Source of the DNA: Nocardia sp.
GTDB lineage: Bacteria; Actinomycetota; Actinomycetes; Mycobacteriales; Mycobacteriaceae
DNA: 5,110 bases
NCBI GenBank assembly: GCA_013361595.1
Contig: JABFXT010000759.1
Span: forward strand, 1-5,110
Direction: 5' to 3'
Position numbers and translations under genes: made by a program. This document shows positions 1 through 5,110 of the stretch, in pieces (position 1 is the stretch's first letter; each line of letters begins with the position of its first letter). The notes under the pieces are model-generated. The model saw only the letters and a program-made list of their open reading frames with translations. It made no database searches and was not told the origin of the DNA.

Positions 1-2300
1 TTGGGCAGGCTGGCGGCCGCCAGTTTGCCGCGCTGCGCGGTACTGCCGGCACTCGCTTCGCGGAGGGAAGTGGTGCCCTGCTCACCATCGCGCGAACCAC
101 CGGCCATGGCATTGCCCGGCTGCCGCTGCGGCAGCCCACCCGCGCCCAGCGGCGCGGGGGTGGACGGACGCTCCGGCGGTTTGGGCCGTTCGACGGCCGG
201 GAGCGGACCGCTCATGCCGGGGTCGACGGTGACCATCATGTTGCCGGCCGCGGTACGGCTGATCCCGCGGGTCTGCATGGACGATCCGGATCCACCCGGA
301 CCGTTGCGCAACAGGGCGGCGGCGGCCTCGTCCGGGGATTCCTCGGGCTTCTTCTTCCCGGTGTCGTTCGCGACCAGCGGCTGTGGACCGGAACCGGTCG
401 CCAGCGGGAGGATCTGGGTCTCCCCGGCGACGATCAGACTCATCGGCACGTGCACGGTGACCGTGACACCCGGGTCACGGGCGGTATCGAAGGTCGGCCG
501 CAGCCGTACGTTGAGACCGTGCCGTTCGGCGAGCCGACCCACCACGAAAAGACCCATGTGACGGGCGGTGTCCGGCCCGGGTTCAGCCGTGTTCTCCAGG
601 CGGCGGTTGATCTCGGCCATCTCGCTCGGCGGCATACCGATACCGCGGTCGGCGACCTCGATGAGCAGACCCTGATCGTGTGCCTGCGCGAAGGTGAACT
701 TCACATCCGTTTCCGGCGGCGAGGCACGCAGCGCGTTGTCCAGGAGTTCGGCGAACAGATGCGCCATATCGGAGGCGGCCGGTTCGATCAGCGCACCGCG
801 CGGAGTGGCGCCGAGCTTGACCCGCTCGTAGTCCTCGACCTCGGAGATCGCGGCGCGCAGCACGTCGGCGATCTCGACGGGCGCGGATTTGGCGCGACGC
901 TGTTTCGTACCGGCGAGAATCAGGAGGTTGTCGCCGTTACGGCGCATACGCGCGGCGAGGTGGTCCAGCCGGAAGAGGTTCTCCAGCAGGCGCGGGTCCT
1001 TCTCGTCGTACTCCATCGCCTCGATGAGGCTCAGCTGATGGTCGACAAGGGATTTACTGCGTCGGGCCAGGGTCTCGAACATATCGTTGACCTGGGAACG
1101 CATCTGCGCCTGATCACTGGCCAGACGCAACGCCTGACCGTGGATATCGTCGATCGCGCGCGCGAGCTGACCGATCTCCTCCTCGGACCGGATGGGCATC
1201 GGTTCGAGCGGCACTTCCTCCGGGGAGGCACCGGTACGGAGCTGGGCGACCTCGTCGGGCAGGTCGCTTTCGGCCACGCGCAGCGCGGCAAGGCGCAGCC
1301 GGTGCAGCGGCACGATCATCGACCGGGCCACGAAGACGGCGAGCAACAGCGCCGCGAGGATCGTCAACAGCACGACGATCGAGTAGACGACCGCGTCGGA
1401 CAGGGCCTTGTCGGCCAGTTTCCGTACCCCGTCGTCGATCGAGGACGTGGCCTCGGCGATCAGTTTGTCGGTGGTCGTGGTGCTGTCCAGCAGAGACTGC
1501 CGGGCCTCGCCCAGCGGCAGCCGACCGGCCTGCGCCTCGGGCGTCTCGAGCATCGCGGAACGGCTGTCGATGCCCTGGCGCAGGATCGCGATATCGGGAT
1601 CCTCGGCGTTGTAACGCTGGCTCAGAATGTTGAGCAGCGCGCGTTCGGTATTGGTCGCGGTGCGGTAGGCCTGCTCACCGGTCTCCTGGTTGCGCAGGAG
1701 TTCGGCGGCGGCGGTGATCTCACCGACCATGGTGGAACGCAGGTTCAGCGCGTCGACGAGACGGAGTTTCGCCGGGTCGATCGACGCGTCGCCGACCTCC
1801 CCGAGAATGGCCTCCACGGCCCGGACACCCGCGTTACGGGCCTTGTCCAGTACCTGCACGGCCTGATCCGGCGGCAGATTCGACGGCGCCATACCGCCGG
1901 CGCGAACGCCCTTCGCCTGATCGATCATCTCCGTCAGCGCCTGCCGCGCGGCCGGTAGATCGTCGAGCTCGCCGACGGAGGCTTCGGCCGCGGCGATCGC
2001 CTTGTCGAGCGCGGTCAGATTGTCCTCGGTGACCATCGACCGGCCCGGCGCAATGGCGATCACCTGAGAACCCGCCGTCGCGGACGTGGCCGTACTGAGA
2101 TCGAGAACGGAAGGAACGAGGCTGACATTCTCGGAGGCGGAACCCAGCCGGTTCGCGTTGCTCCATTCCGCCGAGATCCTGGACACGCCGAGCCCGACCG
2201 CGACCGCCAACGGCACAGCCAGCACGGCCGTAACCTTCCAGCGAAGGTCCCAGTTACTCAGCGCCCAGCGCTTAGTGCCGGACCTAGCGGCGTCACGCAT
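1..2300 (-). CDS. Conservon-type (CvnA / Rv3365c-like) sensor histidine kinase with NIT-like sensor domain, partial (3' end beyond left edge)
   Basis: Seen: the minus strand is open from ATG at 2300 to the left edge (766 codons, no stop). A short basic N-terminus precedes a membrane segment at about residues 23-40. A helical extracytoplasmic region spans about 41-302 and a second membrane segment 303-325. A HAMP-like linker begins at RSMIVPLHRL (326 on; EEIGQLARAI near 374-383). A helical region holds H421 and LDHLAARMRRN (H447). The ATPase domain shows an N box (ELLDNAL, N522), G1 box (DRGIG, D551-G555) and G2 box (GLFVVGRLAERHG from G583). After about residue 620 comes a Pro/Gly/Ser/Ala-rich, probably disordered tail. 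Known: this is the architecture of conservon kinases, which work with a roadblock protein, a DUF742 protein and a GTPase. Inference: a membrane signal receptor; the ligand is unknown, and nitrate/nitrite is only suggested by the domain. There is no classical H-box, so autophosphorylation is uncertain. Rv3365c is roughly 870-880 residues, so about 100 residues may be missing. Confidence 0.9.
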   Translation of the reverse strand, partial: MRDAARSGTKRWALSNWDLRWKVTAVLAVPLAVAVGLGVSRISAEWSNANRLGSASENVSLVPSVLDLSTATSATAGSQVIAIAPGRSMVTEDNLTALDKAIAAAEASVGELDDLPAARQALTEMIDQAKGVRAGGMAPSNLPPDQAVQVLDKARNAGVRAVEAILGEVGDASIDPAKLRLVDALNLRSTMVGEITAAAELLRNQETGEQAYRTATNTERALLNILSQRYNAEDPDIAILRQGIDSRSAMLETPEAQAGRLPLGEARQSLLDSTTTTDKLIAEATSSIDDGVRKLADKALSDAVVYSIVVLLTILAALLLAVFVARSMIVPLHRLRLAALRVAESDLPDEVAQLRTGASPEEVPLEPMPIRSEEEIGQLARAIDDIHGQALRLASDQAQMRSQVNDMFETLARRSKSLVDHQLSLIEAMEYDEKDPRLLENLFRLDHLAARMRRNGDNLLILAGTKQRRAKSAPVEIADVLRAAISEVEDYERVKLGATPRGALIEPAASDMAHLFAELLDNALRASPPETDVKFTFAQAHDQGLLIEVADRGIGMPPSEMAEINRRLENTAEPGPDTARHMGLFVVGRLAERHGLNVRLRPTFDTARDPGVTVTVHVPMSLIVAGETQILPLATGSGPQPLVANDTGKKKPEESPDEAAAALLRNGPGGSGSSMQTRGISRTAAGNMMVTVDPGMSGPLPAVERPKPPERPSTPAPLGAGGLPQRQPGNAMAGGSRDGEQGTTSLREASAGSTAQRGKLAAASLP

Positions 2301-2309
2301 TCCCACTCA

Positions 2310-2315
2310 CTTTCC
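2310..2315 (-). promoter_or_regulatory. Probable ribosome binding site of the sensor kinase gene
   Basis: On the minus strand GGAAAG lies 9 nt before the ATG at 2300. An in-frame TGA at 2309-2307 limits the start to GTG at 2306 or ATG at 2300. The GTG would sit only 3 nt from this site, so the ATG is preferred. The match to the Shine-Dalgarno consensus is moderate. Confidence 0.5.
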
Positions 2316-2443
2316 AACCTGGCCCCAGCCATGCACCATCAGCGGAACTCCACACTCGCATAGTGGCTCGACGGGTGGAGCTGCCCGTGGGTCGCGGCTG
2401 GCCGAGAAATTGCGTCTACGACGGACCGAATTTGTGTCATCAG

Positions 2444-2449
2444 ATTCTA
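2444..2449 (-). promoter_or_regulatory. Candidate -10 element for the sensor kinase gene
   Basis: The minus strand reads TAGAAT here, close to the TANNNT actinobacterial -10 for the housekeeping sigma factor, inside the AT-rich part of the gap. No good -35 is seen at 16-18 bp upstream, which is common in actinobacterial promoters. Transcription from here would give a leader of roughly 135-140 nt before the kinase ATG. This is one hexamer match and remains tentative. Confidence 0.35.
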
Positions 2450-2572
2450 ACGGATCAATAACTTCTTGGTGTACTCAGCCCGGGTTCACGCACATTGACC
2501 AGCCGGTTACAGGCATAAGCCATGGTCGCGACACCCGATGGGGGGTCGCGTGAAGTCTGCCACAATCGTGCT

Positions 2573-2579
2573 GATCTAT
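2573..2579 (+). promoter_or_regulatory. Weak candidate -10 element for the acyl-CoA synthetase gene
   Basis: GATCTAT lies about 35 nt before the GTG start, so a transcript starting just downstream would have a short leader carrying the AGGGAG ribosome site. A poor -35 (TGAAGT, 2551-2556) lies 17 bp upstream of ATCTAT. An alternative is TTGACC at 2495-2500, a good -35 hexamer, but it has no matching -10 at normal spacing. Neither choice is strong. Confidence 0.2.
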
Positions 2580-2603
2580 CGAGGCGAGGATTGCTGCGAG
2601 GCT

Positions 2604-2609
2604 AGGGAG
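2604..2609 (+). promoter_or_regulatory. Ribosome binding site of the acyl-CoA synthetase gene
   Basis: AGGGAG lies 5 nt before the GTG at 2615. It overlaps an in-frame TAG at 2603-2605, and no other start codon lies between that stop and the GTG, so site and stop together fix this GTG as the most upstream possible start. Confidence 0.75.
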
Positions 2610-2614
2610 CACGG

Positions 2615-4555
2615 GTGAACGCGAGGAACGAGTATCGACCGGTCTATCAGACCAGTCTGGTCGATCCGGCCGAGTTCTGGACCCGCGCAGCCTCGGCGAT
2701 CGATTGGGATCTACCCCCTGACCAGGCTCTCGACACCGACAGGCGAACGTCGCGCTGGTTCCCGGGCGCCCGCCTCAACACCTGCTACAACGCCCTCGAC
2801 CGGCATATCGAAGCGGGTCGCGCGGAACAGGCGGCGTTGATCTACGACTCGGCGATGACCGGTACGAAACAAGTTTTCAGCTATTCCGAACTCCGCGACG
2901 AAGTGGCCCGATTCGCCGGCGCCATGCGCGACCTCGGCGTAACCGCCGGTGACCGGGTCGTGATCTACCTGCCGATGATCCCCGAAGCAGTGATCGCGAT
3001 GCTGGCCTGTGCCCGGATCGGCGCTGTTCACTCGGTGGTATTCGGTGGATTCGCCGCTCCCGAACTGGCCGCCCGCCTCGACGATGCCGAACCTGTCCTG
3101 ATCGTGACGGCGTCAGGGGGGCTGGAACCGAACCGCCGCATCGCCTATCCACCCATCGTGGGCGAAGCGCTCGCACTCGCCGGCACCACCGCCCCGCGAA
3201 CCGTCCTGGTGAAACAGCGTGCCGACTTCCCCGAACACAACGGGAATCCGGCCGCCGACAGTTCCGTTCGGTGGCTGGATTGGGACGCCACGGTCCGCGA
3301 TGCCGAACCCGCCGAACCCGTTTCGGTGGCGGCGACAGATCCGCTGTACGTCCTGTACACCTCGGGCACGACCGGTAAACCGAAGGGTGTGGTCCGCGAC
3401 AACGGCGGACATGCCGTCGCCCTGACCTGGTCGATGCGCAATATCTACGATGTCGGTCCGGGACAGGTCATCTGGGCCGCCTCCGATGTCGGCTGGGTCG
3501 TCGGCCACTCCTACATCGTCTACGCGCCCCTGCTGGCAGGCGCGACCACACTTCTCTACGAGGGCAAACCGGTGGGCACCCCGGACGCCGGCGCCTTCTG
3601 GCGCGTGGTGGCCGAACACCGGGTGCACACCCTGTTCACCGCGCCCACCGCCCTGCGTGCGATCCGCCGCGCCGACCCCGGCGCCACCCTCGCCCGCGAT
3701 CACGACCTCAGCTCGCTACACGCACTGTTCTGCGCAGGTGAACGGCTCGATCCGGCCACCTATCGGTGGGCCGACGAAACCCTGCTGGCGGACCGCGAGG
3801 ACTGTCCGGTGGTAGACCACTGGTGGCAGACCGAGACCGGCTGGCCCATCTGCGCCAACCCGCTCGGCCTGCAACAACTACCGATCAAACCGGGCTCGGC
3901 CTCGGTCCCCGTACCCGGCTACCGGTTGCGGGTACTGGACTCCTCCGGCAACCCGGTCGCCGCCGGCGCCGAAGGCAATATCGTCATCGGCCTGCCCCTG
4001 CCCCCCGGCGCGCTCACCGGACTGTGGCGCGACGAAGAACGCTACCGCCGGTCCTACCTATCGGCGTATCCCGGCCATTTCCTCACCGGCGATTCCGGCT
4101 ATTTCGACGAGGACGGATACCTGTTCGTCCTCGGCCGCAGCGACGACGTGATCAATATGGCCGGGCACCGCCTTTCCGCAGGCAGTATCGAAGCCGCCGT
4201 CGCCGGACACGACGCCGTCGCCGAATGCGCGGTGATCGGACTGCCCGACGAACTCAAAGGACAACGCCCCATCGCTTATGTGGTCCTCAAAGCCGACGCC
4301 GTCGTCGACTCCGAAAGCCTGCGCGACGAATTGAGCGAACGCGTCCGGAAACAAATAGGTCCGGTGGCCGGTCTCTACGACGCCGTCGTCGTACCCGCCC
4401 TACCCAAAACCCGATCCGGCAAGATCCTGCGCAAAACCCTGCGCCTGATGACCGCGGGTGAAAACTACGAAATACCCGCCACTATCGAAGATCCCACCGT
4501 CCTCGACGAACTCGCCCGAATCGTGCGACCCGCACAAAACTCAAACTCCTCTTAA
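2615..4555 (+). CDS. prpE: Propionyl-CoA synthetase (PrpE-like), AMP-forming short-chain acyl-CoA synthetase
   Basis: Role: in the cytoplasm it joins propionate (possibly acetate or another short acid) to CoA using ATP, through an acyl-AMP intermediate, feeding the methylcitrate or methylmalonyl route. Seen in 646 residues: an acetyl-CoA synthetase N-terminal region (about 6-62, FW at 21-22). The AMP-binding domain carries the P-loop YTSGTTGKPKG (248-258), followed at once by VVRDNGGHAVAL. GWVVGHSY lies at 293-300, WWQTETGW at 403-410, TGD at 491-493 and GRSDDVINMAGHR at 507-519. The C-terminal domain has RSGKILRK (600-607), K603 being the expected catalytic, acetylation-sensitive lysine. All core motifs are present and the length fits the family. 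The RDNGG segment and GWVVGHSY favour PrpE/ACSS3 over acetyl-CoA synthetase; substrate choice is inferred. The GTG start is fixed by an in-frame TAG just upstream. No prpB, prpC or prpD gene lies in the window. A hemophore-like gene follows after 95 bp. Confidence 0.9.
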   Translation: MNARNEYRPVYQTSLVDPAEFWTRAASAIDWDLPPDQALDTDRRTSRWFPGARLNTCYNALDRHIEAGRAEQAALIYDSAMTGTKQVFSYSELRDEVARFAGAMRDLGVTAGDRVVIYLPMIPEAVIAMLACARIGAVHSVVFGGFAAPELAARLDDAEPVLIVTASGGLEPNRRIAYPPIVGEALALAGTTAPRTVLVKQRADFPEHNGNPAADSSVRWLDWDATVRDAEPAEPVSVAATDPLYVLYTSGTTGKPKGVVRDNGGHAVALTWSMRNIYDVGPGQVIWAASDVGWVVGHSYIVYAPLLAGATTLLYEGKPVGTPDAGAFWRVVAEHRVHTLFTAPTALRAIRRADPGATLARDHDLSSLHALFCAGERLDPATYRWADETLLADREDCPVVDHWWQTETGWPICANPLGLQQLPIKPGSASVPVPGYRLRVLDSSGNPVAAGAEGNIVIGLPLPPGALTGLWRDEERYRRSYLSAYPGHFLTGDSGYFDEDGYLFVLGRSDDVINMAGHRLSAGSIEAAVAGHDAVAECAVIGLPDELKGQRPIAYVVLKADAVVDSESLRDELSERVRKQIGPVAGLYDAVVVPALPKTRSGKILRKTLRLMTAGENYEIPATIEDPTVLDELARIVRPAQNSNSS

Positions 4556-4560
4556 GAAAC

Positions 4561-4599
4561 CCTCAGAGGTCGGCCATGCGGGGGCAATACGGTCTGAGG
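4561..4599 (+). repeat. Inverted repeat after the acyl-CoA synthetase gene (7 bp arms, 25 nt loop)
   Basis: CCTCAGA (4561-4567) pairs perfectly with TCTGAGG (4593-4599). The left arm also belongs to a small palindrome, CCTCAGAGG (4561-4569). No T-tract follows, so it is not a typical intrinsic terminator. It could be a weak RNA hairpin or a protein site in the leader of the next gene, or chance in GC-rich DNA. Confidence 0.35.
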
Positions 4600-4606
4600 C
4601 AGTCCA

Positions 4607-4620
4607 CGAGCCCCGGCTCG
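4607..4620 (+). repeat. Small hairpin upstream of the hemophore-like gene
   Basis: CGAGCC and GGCTCG flank two C residues, giving a 5 bp stem with a 4 nt loop or a 6 bp palindrome arm pair. It lies 13 nt before the ribosome binding site, so if transcribed it is in the leader. No U-tract follows and no known operator matches; in particular I see no IdeR/DtxR-type iron box. Confidence 0.35.
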
Positions 4621-4633
4621 AAACGACAACGGT

Positions 4634-4639
4634 AGGAGG
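4634..4639 (+). promoter_or_regulatory. Ribosome binding site of the hemophore-like gene
   Basis: AGGAGG is a perfect Shine-Dalgarno core, but 11 nt separate it from the ATG at 4651, slightly longer than usual. An in-frame TAG at 4633-4635 overlaps it and no other start codon lies between, so the ATG is the first possible start. Confidence 0.8.
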
Positions 4640-4650
4640 CAGTAAACCCC

Positions 4651-5049
4651 ATGGCACACTCCACGACACGGCACCGCGGCAAGCTCGGCGCAACCACCCT
4701 CGCCCTGGGCGCGGCAGCAGCGGTCACCGCGTTCCTGAGCCCCGCGGTCGCCTCCGCGGCACCGACGGATTTCGCCGAACCGCTGATCACCAGCGACTGT
4801 TCCTTCGCCCAGGTCGACGCCGCCCTCCACGCACAAGCCCCGGAAATGGCGGCCATGCTGGACAACAACCCCGATATGAAGGCACAACTGCAGAGCAAGT
4901 TCGATCAGCCCGTCGAACAACGTCGCGCCGAACTGCAGCAATACATCGAACAGAACCCGGAGCAGGCGCAGCAGGCCGAGAACGACCCCAACTCCCAGCA
5001 ACTCCGGGCGACCCTCCAGGGCGTGGCAGATACCTGCCACAACTACTGA
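4651..5049 (+). CDS. Secreted hemophore-related protein (mycobacterial heme-binding, Rv0203/Rv1174c-like family)
   Basis: Seen: 132 residues. A basic N-terminus (RHRGK) and a hydrophobic stretch (about 13-34) end in an AVASAAP site, so signal peptidase I probably cuts after residue 36 or 37, leaving about 95 residues. The mature part has exactly two cysteines, C50 near its start and C129 near its end, placed to form one disulfide. Between them is an acidic, glutamine-rich, almost wholly helical segment with a conserved-looking NNPDMKAQL and two NPE/DPN turns. Known: this layout of signal peptide, early Cys, helices and late Cys typifies the small hemophore family of Mycobacteriales, where Rv0203 binds heme and passes it to MmpL transporters. 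Inference: an exported heme-binding or heme-shuttling protein in the cell envelope. H60, Y98, H130 and Y132 are the only His/Tyr residues of the mature protein and so the candidate ligands. No transporter or iron box lies beside it. Heme binding is not proven; many family members are untested. Confidence 0.8.
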   Translation: MAHSTTRHRGKLGATTLALGAAAAVTAFLSPAVASAAPTDFAEPLITSDCSFAQVDAALHAQAPEMAAMLDNNPDMKAQLQSKFDQPVEQRRAELQQYIEQNPEQAQQAENDPNSQQLRATLQGVADTCHNY

Positions 5050-5056
5050 GTTTTCG

Positions 5057-5075
5057 GCGCCGCCTGCGGCGGCGC
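5057..5075 (+). terminator. Probable transcription terminator hairpin after the hemophore-like gene
   Basis: GCGCCGCC and GGCGGCGC form a perfect 8 bp, all G/C stem around a TGC loop, starting 7 nt after the stop codon. No U-tract follows; the next bases are GGGGTTGAGG, and a second small stem (GGGG 5076-5079 with CCCC 5086-5089) leads into TT. Tail-less hairpins like this are common at gene ends in high-GC actinomycetes, and position is the main support. Confidence 0.6.
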
Positions 5076-5110
5076 GGGGTTGAGGCCCCCTTGGTCTCGC
5101 CGTTCAGGCC

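Larger units (their letters stand above)
2301..2614. other. Divergent intergenic region between sensor kinase and acyl-CoA synthetase genes
   Basis: These 314 bp separate two genes transcribed away from each other, so they should hold promoters for both. Roughly 2405-2475 is clearly richer in A/T than the flanking genes, as expected of a control region. I see no convincing coding sequence: an open plus-strand frame runs through it but starts inside the kinase gene and has no family-like features. Visible small elements are a TAGAAT hexamer (minus strand, 2449-2444), GGTCGCG repeated 20 bp apart (2524 and 2544), and ACGGG/CCCGT (2371-2375 and 2384-2388) in what would be the kinase leader. I recognise no known operator or riboswitch. 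Confidence 0.7.

Noticed and set aside
450..1958. Plus-strand open frame of 502 codons opposite the kinase gene
   Set aside because: It is codon-for-codon antisense to the kinase frame, where GC-rich codons rarely give stops. Its translation is rich in Arg, Gly, Gln and Asp with no domain, while the minus strand shows clear HAMP and HATPase motifs.
2086..2553. Plus-strand open frame of 155 codons covering the divergent gap
   Set aside because: It begins inside the kinase gene, has no recognisable motif and a Ser/Thr/Arg-rich composition typical of a shadow frame, and fills a region better explained as promoter DNA.
3113..3703. Minus-strand open frame of 196 codons within the synthetase gene
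   Set aside because: It is antisense to well-conserved synthetase motifs and Gly/Arg-rich with no family features.
3766..4461. Plus-strand frame of 231 codons overlapping the synthetase gene in another frame
   Set aside because: It is extremely Arg/Pro-rich, a classic out-of-frame reading of GC-rich coding DNA.
4548..4569. CCTCT/AGAGG inverted repeat at the end of the synthetase gene as a terminator
   Set aside because: It has only 5 bp arms with a 12 nt loop, partly inside the coding end and with no T-tract; too weak.
4585..4590. CAATAC as a -10 element for the hemophore-like gene
   Set aside because: It is a weak match with no usable -35 at 16-18 bp, so I did not list it as a promoter.
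4552..5040. Minus-strand open frame of 162 codons opposite the hemophore-like gene
   Set aside because: The plus strand has a Shine-Dalgarno, a signal peptide and paired cysteines; the minus frame is its shadow.

Overview
The window looks like chromosomal DNA of a high-GC actinomycete of the Mycobacteriales, most likely Nocardia or a close relative. The grounds are strong G/C third-position bias, a GTG start, a conservon-type sensor kinase, and a small secreted protein of the mycobacterial/nocardial hemophore family. The genus is an inference from gene families; there is no rRNA or other marker to confirm it.

Layout: (1) Positions 1-2300, minus strand: one long gene cut by the left edge. It encodes a membrane sensor histidine kinase with an extracytoplasmic nitrate/nitrite-sensing (NIT)-like helical domain, HAMP linker, HATPase_c domain and disordered tail, resembling CvnA of Streptomyces conservons and M. 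tuberculosis Rv3365c. (2) Positions 2301-2614: a divergent intergenic region of 314 bp, locally AT-rich, with promoter signals but no convincing gene. (3) Positions 2615-4555, plus strand: a complete AMP-forming short-chain acyl-CoA synthetase, best called propionyl-CoA synthetase (PrpE-like). (4) Positions 4556-4650: a short gap with small inverted repeats and a strong Shine-Dalgarno. (5) Positions 4651-5049, plus strand: a 132-residue secreted hemophore-like protein, followed by a perfect GC-rich hairpin at 5057-5075 that probably ends the transcript.

Working together: the kinase gene is transcribed away from the other two. In conservons it is usually followed by genes for a roadblock/LC7 protein, a DUF742 protein and a small GTPase, which would lie beyond the left edge. 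The synthetase activates propionate (or acetate) to the CoA thioester in the cytoplasm. The hemophore-like protein acts outside the membrane, probably in heme capture or transfer. The last two genes share a strand and a 95 bp gap and may be co-transcribed, but no functional link between them is known. I found no mobile element, CRISPR array, RNA gene or clearly novel system; this reads as an ordinary core-type region with a few points worth checking.
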